Source: Polyangium jinanense
GTDB taxonomy: Bacteria > Myxococcota > Polyangia > Polyangiales > Polyangiaceae
Direction of reading: 5' to 3'
DNA length: 64,000 nt
Assembly: GCF_028435365.1 (NCBI RefSeq)
Contig: NZ_JAGTJJ010000012.1
Coordinates: 62,001 to 126,000 of the forward strand
The notes under the pieces were generated by a model. It did not search any database. It saw nothing but the letters and a program-made list of their open reading frames with translations, and had not been told where the DNA came from. This document shows positions 62,105-64,000 of this stretch, piece after piece; position 1 is the stretch's first letter, and the number at the start of each line of letters is the position of its first letter. The position numbers and the translations under genes are program-made.

Positions 62105-63210
62105 ACGACAAACGCGCCCGCGCCCTGCTCCCGATCGTCCTCGCGATCGCGGGCGGCATCCTGCTCTTCAACCTGATCGCGTTCGCGTTCGGAGAGGCGC
62201 CGGCCTCGGCGCTGCGCCTCGCGTTCGAGGGCACGTGGGGAACGCCCTACGGTTTCGGGCAGGTCCTCTTCAAGGCCACGCCGCTGCTCTTCACGGGCCT
62301 CGCGTTCGAGGTCGCGCTCCGCGCAGGCCTCTTCAACATCGGCGCCGAGGGACAACTCGCGCTCGCGAGCCTCGTGGGCGCGCTCGTCGCCGCGAAGCTG
62401 CCCGCCTCGCTGCCCATGCCGATCGCCCTGCCGATCGTGCTCGCCTCGGCCGCCGCGGTTGGCGCCCTCGTCGCGTTCGTCCCGGCGATCCTGCGCGCGC
62501 GTCGCGGCGTGCACGAGATCATCACGGCGATCATGGTGAACCGCATCGTGGACGCGATCCTCCCGTGGACGTTCTCCACGGTGCTTGGCTCCACGTCGCT
62601 CCGCACCGCGGACATCGCGCCCGGCGCTGCGCTCCCGCGCCTCGATCGTGTCGTTCCCTCGTTCGCGGGCAGCGCCGCGAGTTTTGCGTTCCCGTTCGCC
62701 GTCGTGACCGTCTTCGTCGCGATGTCGCTGCTCGACCGCACCCGGCCTGGCCGCGAGATCCGCTGGGTCGGCCTTCGCCCCGAGGCTTGCCGCGCCGAGG
62801 GCATCGACGTCGAGCGGCGCATGCTCTTCGCGATGCTCCTCTCCGGCGCGCTCGCCGCGCTCGCCGTCTCCTCCACCGCGCTCGGGTACAAGGGCTACTA
62901 CGAGCTTGGCCTCGGCGCGGGCGCGGGGTGGAGCGGCATCGCGGTTGCGATGCTCGGACGCGGCAAGGCGATCGGCATCGTGCTCGCCGCGATTTTCCTC
63001 GGCACGCTGGAGCAAGCCGGCCTCGCGGTGAACGCGCGTGTCCCGAAGGAGGCGATGGACGTCCTCGAAGCCACGCTCATCGTCCTCGTCGCCGTGGCGA
63101 GCCGTGTCGCGACCAAGCGCACGGGCGTCGTGCAGACCGCCGATCCCGAGCCTGAACCTCCCCGCGACAAACCCGCCGCCACGCCTGCCTCCGAGGAGGT
63201 CCGCTCGTGA
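62101..63210 (+). CDS. ABC transporter permease, nucleoside/simple-sugar (BMP) type, subunit 1
   Basis: A 369-residue membrane protein with about 9-10 helices; GLAFEVALRAGLFNIGAEGQ is the conserved BPD_transp_2 block (FNIGAEGQ). HEIITAIMVNRI and GLRPEACRAEGID follow, and the tail is Pro/Glu-rich. It starts with GTG at 62101, overlapping the ATPase stop (GTGA), and overlaps the next permease in the same way, showing translational coupling. Import of a nucleoside or sugar is inferred from the family. Confidence 0.88.
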   Translation: MNDKRARALLPIVLAIAGGILLFNLIAFAFGEAPASALRLAFEGTWGTPYGFGQVLFKATPLLFTGLAFEVALRAGLFNIGAEGQLALASLVGALVAAKLPASLPMPIALPIVLASAAAVGALVAFVPAILRARRGVHEIITAIMVNRIVDAILPWTFSTVLGSTSLRTADIAPGAALPRLDRVVPSFAGSAASFAFPFAVVTVFVAMSLLDRTRPGREIRWVGLRPEACRAEGIDVERRMLFAMLLSGALAALAVSSTALGYKGYYELGLGAGAGWSGIAVAMLGRGKAIGIVLAAIFLGTLEQAGLAVNARVPKEAMDVLEATLIVLVAVASRVATKRTGVVQTADPEPEPPRDKPAATPASEEVRS

Positions 63211-64000
63211 GCTCGATCTTCTCCCTCACCATGCTCGCCGAGTCGATCCGCATCGCCGTGCCTTACGCGTGCGCGGCGATCGGCGGCGTGTGGGCCGAGC
63301 GCGCGGGCGTCATCCAGATCGGCCTCGAAGGCATCCTGCTCACGGGCGCGTTCACCGCGGTCGCCGTCACGCACGCGACGAACAGCCCCACGCTCGGCCT
63401 CGTCGCGGCGATCGGCGCGGGCGTCGCGCTTTCGCTCGGCCACGGCCAGCTCACCGAGCGCGCCCGCGTGCACGCCGTCATCAGCGGCATCGCCTTGAAC
63501 CTGCTCGCGCTCGCCGCGACGCGCATGGGCCTGCGCGCTCTTTACGACAGCGCCTCGAACTCCCCCGGCATCGAGGCGTTCCGCTTCGGCCCCACGGGCG
63601 CCACGGGCGGCGCGATGCTCCTGCGCGTCCTCGCCGATCCCGTCTTCTTCTGCGCGCTCGCGGCCGTCGCCGCGACCCCCTTCGTCCTGCAACGCACCCG
63701 CTTCGGCCTGCGTGTTCGCGCTGCGGGGGAAAACCCTGTCGCGGTCGCGAGCGTCGGCATCTCCGTCACGCGCGTCCGCCTGGCCGCGCTCGCCGTCTCC
63801 GGCGCGATCTGCGCGCTCGGCGGCGCGCACCTCGCGTACGACCAGCAACGTTTCGAGTCCGGCATGTCCGCGGGGCGTGGCTTCATCGCGCTCGCGGCCG
63901 TCGTCGTCTCGGGATGGCGCGCGGGCCGTGCAGCGCTCGCGTGCCTCGCGTTCGGCGTGCTCGAAGCCTTGCAGATCATGCTTCAGGGTGACGTGCGCAA
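63207..64000 (+). CDS. ABC transporter permease, nucleoside/simple-sugar (BMP) type, subunit 2, partial (C-terminus beyond window)
   Basis: The frame opens with a GTG at 63207 that overlaps the previous stop (GTGA) and stays open to the window end: 264 codons visible. It contains GVWAERAGVIQIGLEGILLTGAF, a family block like the NIGLEGMML of YufQ-type permeases (quoted part: RAGVIQIGLEGILLTG), and FGLRVRAAGENPVAVASVGI. The helices match the partner of the previous permease. The last residues are missing and any substrate-binding lipoprotein gene would lie further right. Confidence 0.88.
   Translation, partial: MSSIFSLTMLAESIRIAVPYACAAIGGVWAERAGVIQIGLEGILLTGAFTAVAVTHATNSPTLGLVAAIGAGVALSLGHGQLTERARVHAVISGIALNLLALAATRMGLRALYDSASNSPGIEAFRFGPTGATGGAMLLRVLADPVFFCALAAVAATPFVLQRTRFGLRVRAAGENPVAVASVGISVTRVRLAALAVSGAICALGGAHLAYDQQRFESGMSAGRGFIALAAVVVSGWRAGRAALACLAFGVLEALQIMLQGDVR

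Overview
The window is GC-rich, densely coded DNA that looks chromosomal and myxobacterial, most likely order Polyangiales (Sorangium/Polyangium type). The marks are strong G/C third-position bias with long open antisense frames, a giant Ser/Thr-kinase/ATPase/histidine-kinase protein, a DUF2330-type secreted protein, AgmX/PglI-like and TonB-C-like lipoproteins, an FG-GAP/VCBS surface protein with a MYXO-CTERM-like tail, many lipoproteins, and frequent GTG starts. I saw no rRNA, tRNA, CRISPR array, insertion sequence or phage gene. Assignment of genus is inference.

Layout. 1-7182 (minus): a cut-off DUF2330 protein and a 1989-residue signalling protein. 7322-12851: a short MurE-like ligase, an NTP/NDP-exchange-type transporter, an epimerase, an alpha/beta hydrolase and a PA0069-type radical SAM protein. 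13182-16878: three tandem paralogous lipoproteins with NlpC/P60 Cys and His motifs. 17074-22513: a thioredoxin-reductase-like flavoprotein, an OPT transporter, a small lipoprotein, and a MerR regulator/methyltransferase pair divergent around a SoxR-box-like palindrome. 22510-27346 (minus): a four-gene signalling operon (STAS, receiver, HisKA-receiver, NCS1 permease fused to a histidine kinase). 27628-32445: an orphan THI5-like binding lipoprotein, a duplicated promoter-like element, and an operon of secreted protein, Cys-rich lipoprotein and membrane-anchored ECF sigma factor.

32783-38464: small proteins of unknown role, a coupled lipoprotein/acidic-protein pair, an ABC exporter and an AgmX/PglI-like lipoprotein. 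38705-44354: an electron-transfer operon with a NirB-like flavoprotein/BFD protein fused to a predicted di-heme b membrane domain, an 11-haem-site cytochrome c, and a Tll0287-like mono-haem lipoprotein. 44386-48015: an unknown secreted protein, thiE, a membrane protein and holB. 48144-54977: secreted and surface proteins (FG-GAP protein, GH16-like enzyme, Spy-like protein, M23 peptidase lipoprotein) interrupted by a 359-bp imperfect palindrome. 55025-60498: an MBL-fold hydrolase, larE, an OmpA-family lipoprotein and an MFS-spermidine-synthase fusion. 60596-64000: an ABC importer of the nucleoside/simple-sugar (BMP) type, cut off at the right edge.

The two most unusual units are the flavoprotein-cytochrome operon (38705-44354) and the transporter-kinase signalling operon (22510-27346). 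The membrane ECF operon with its duplicated upstream element (28865-32445) comes next. Functions rest on motifs read by eye; no database search was run.
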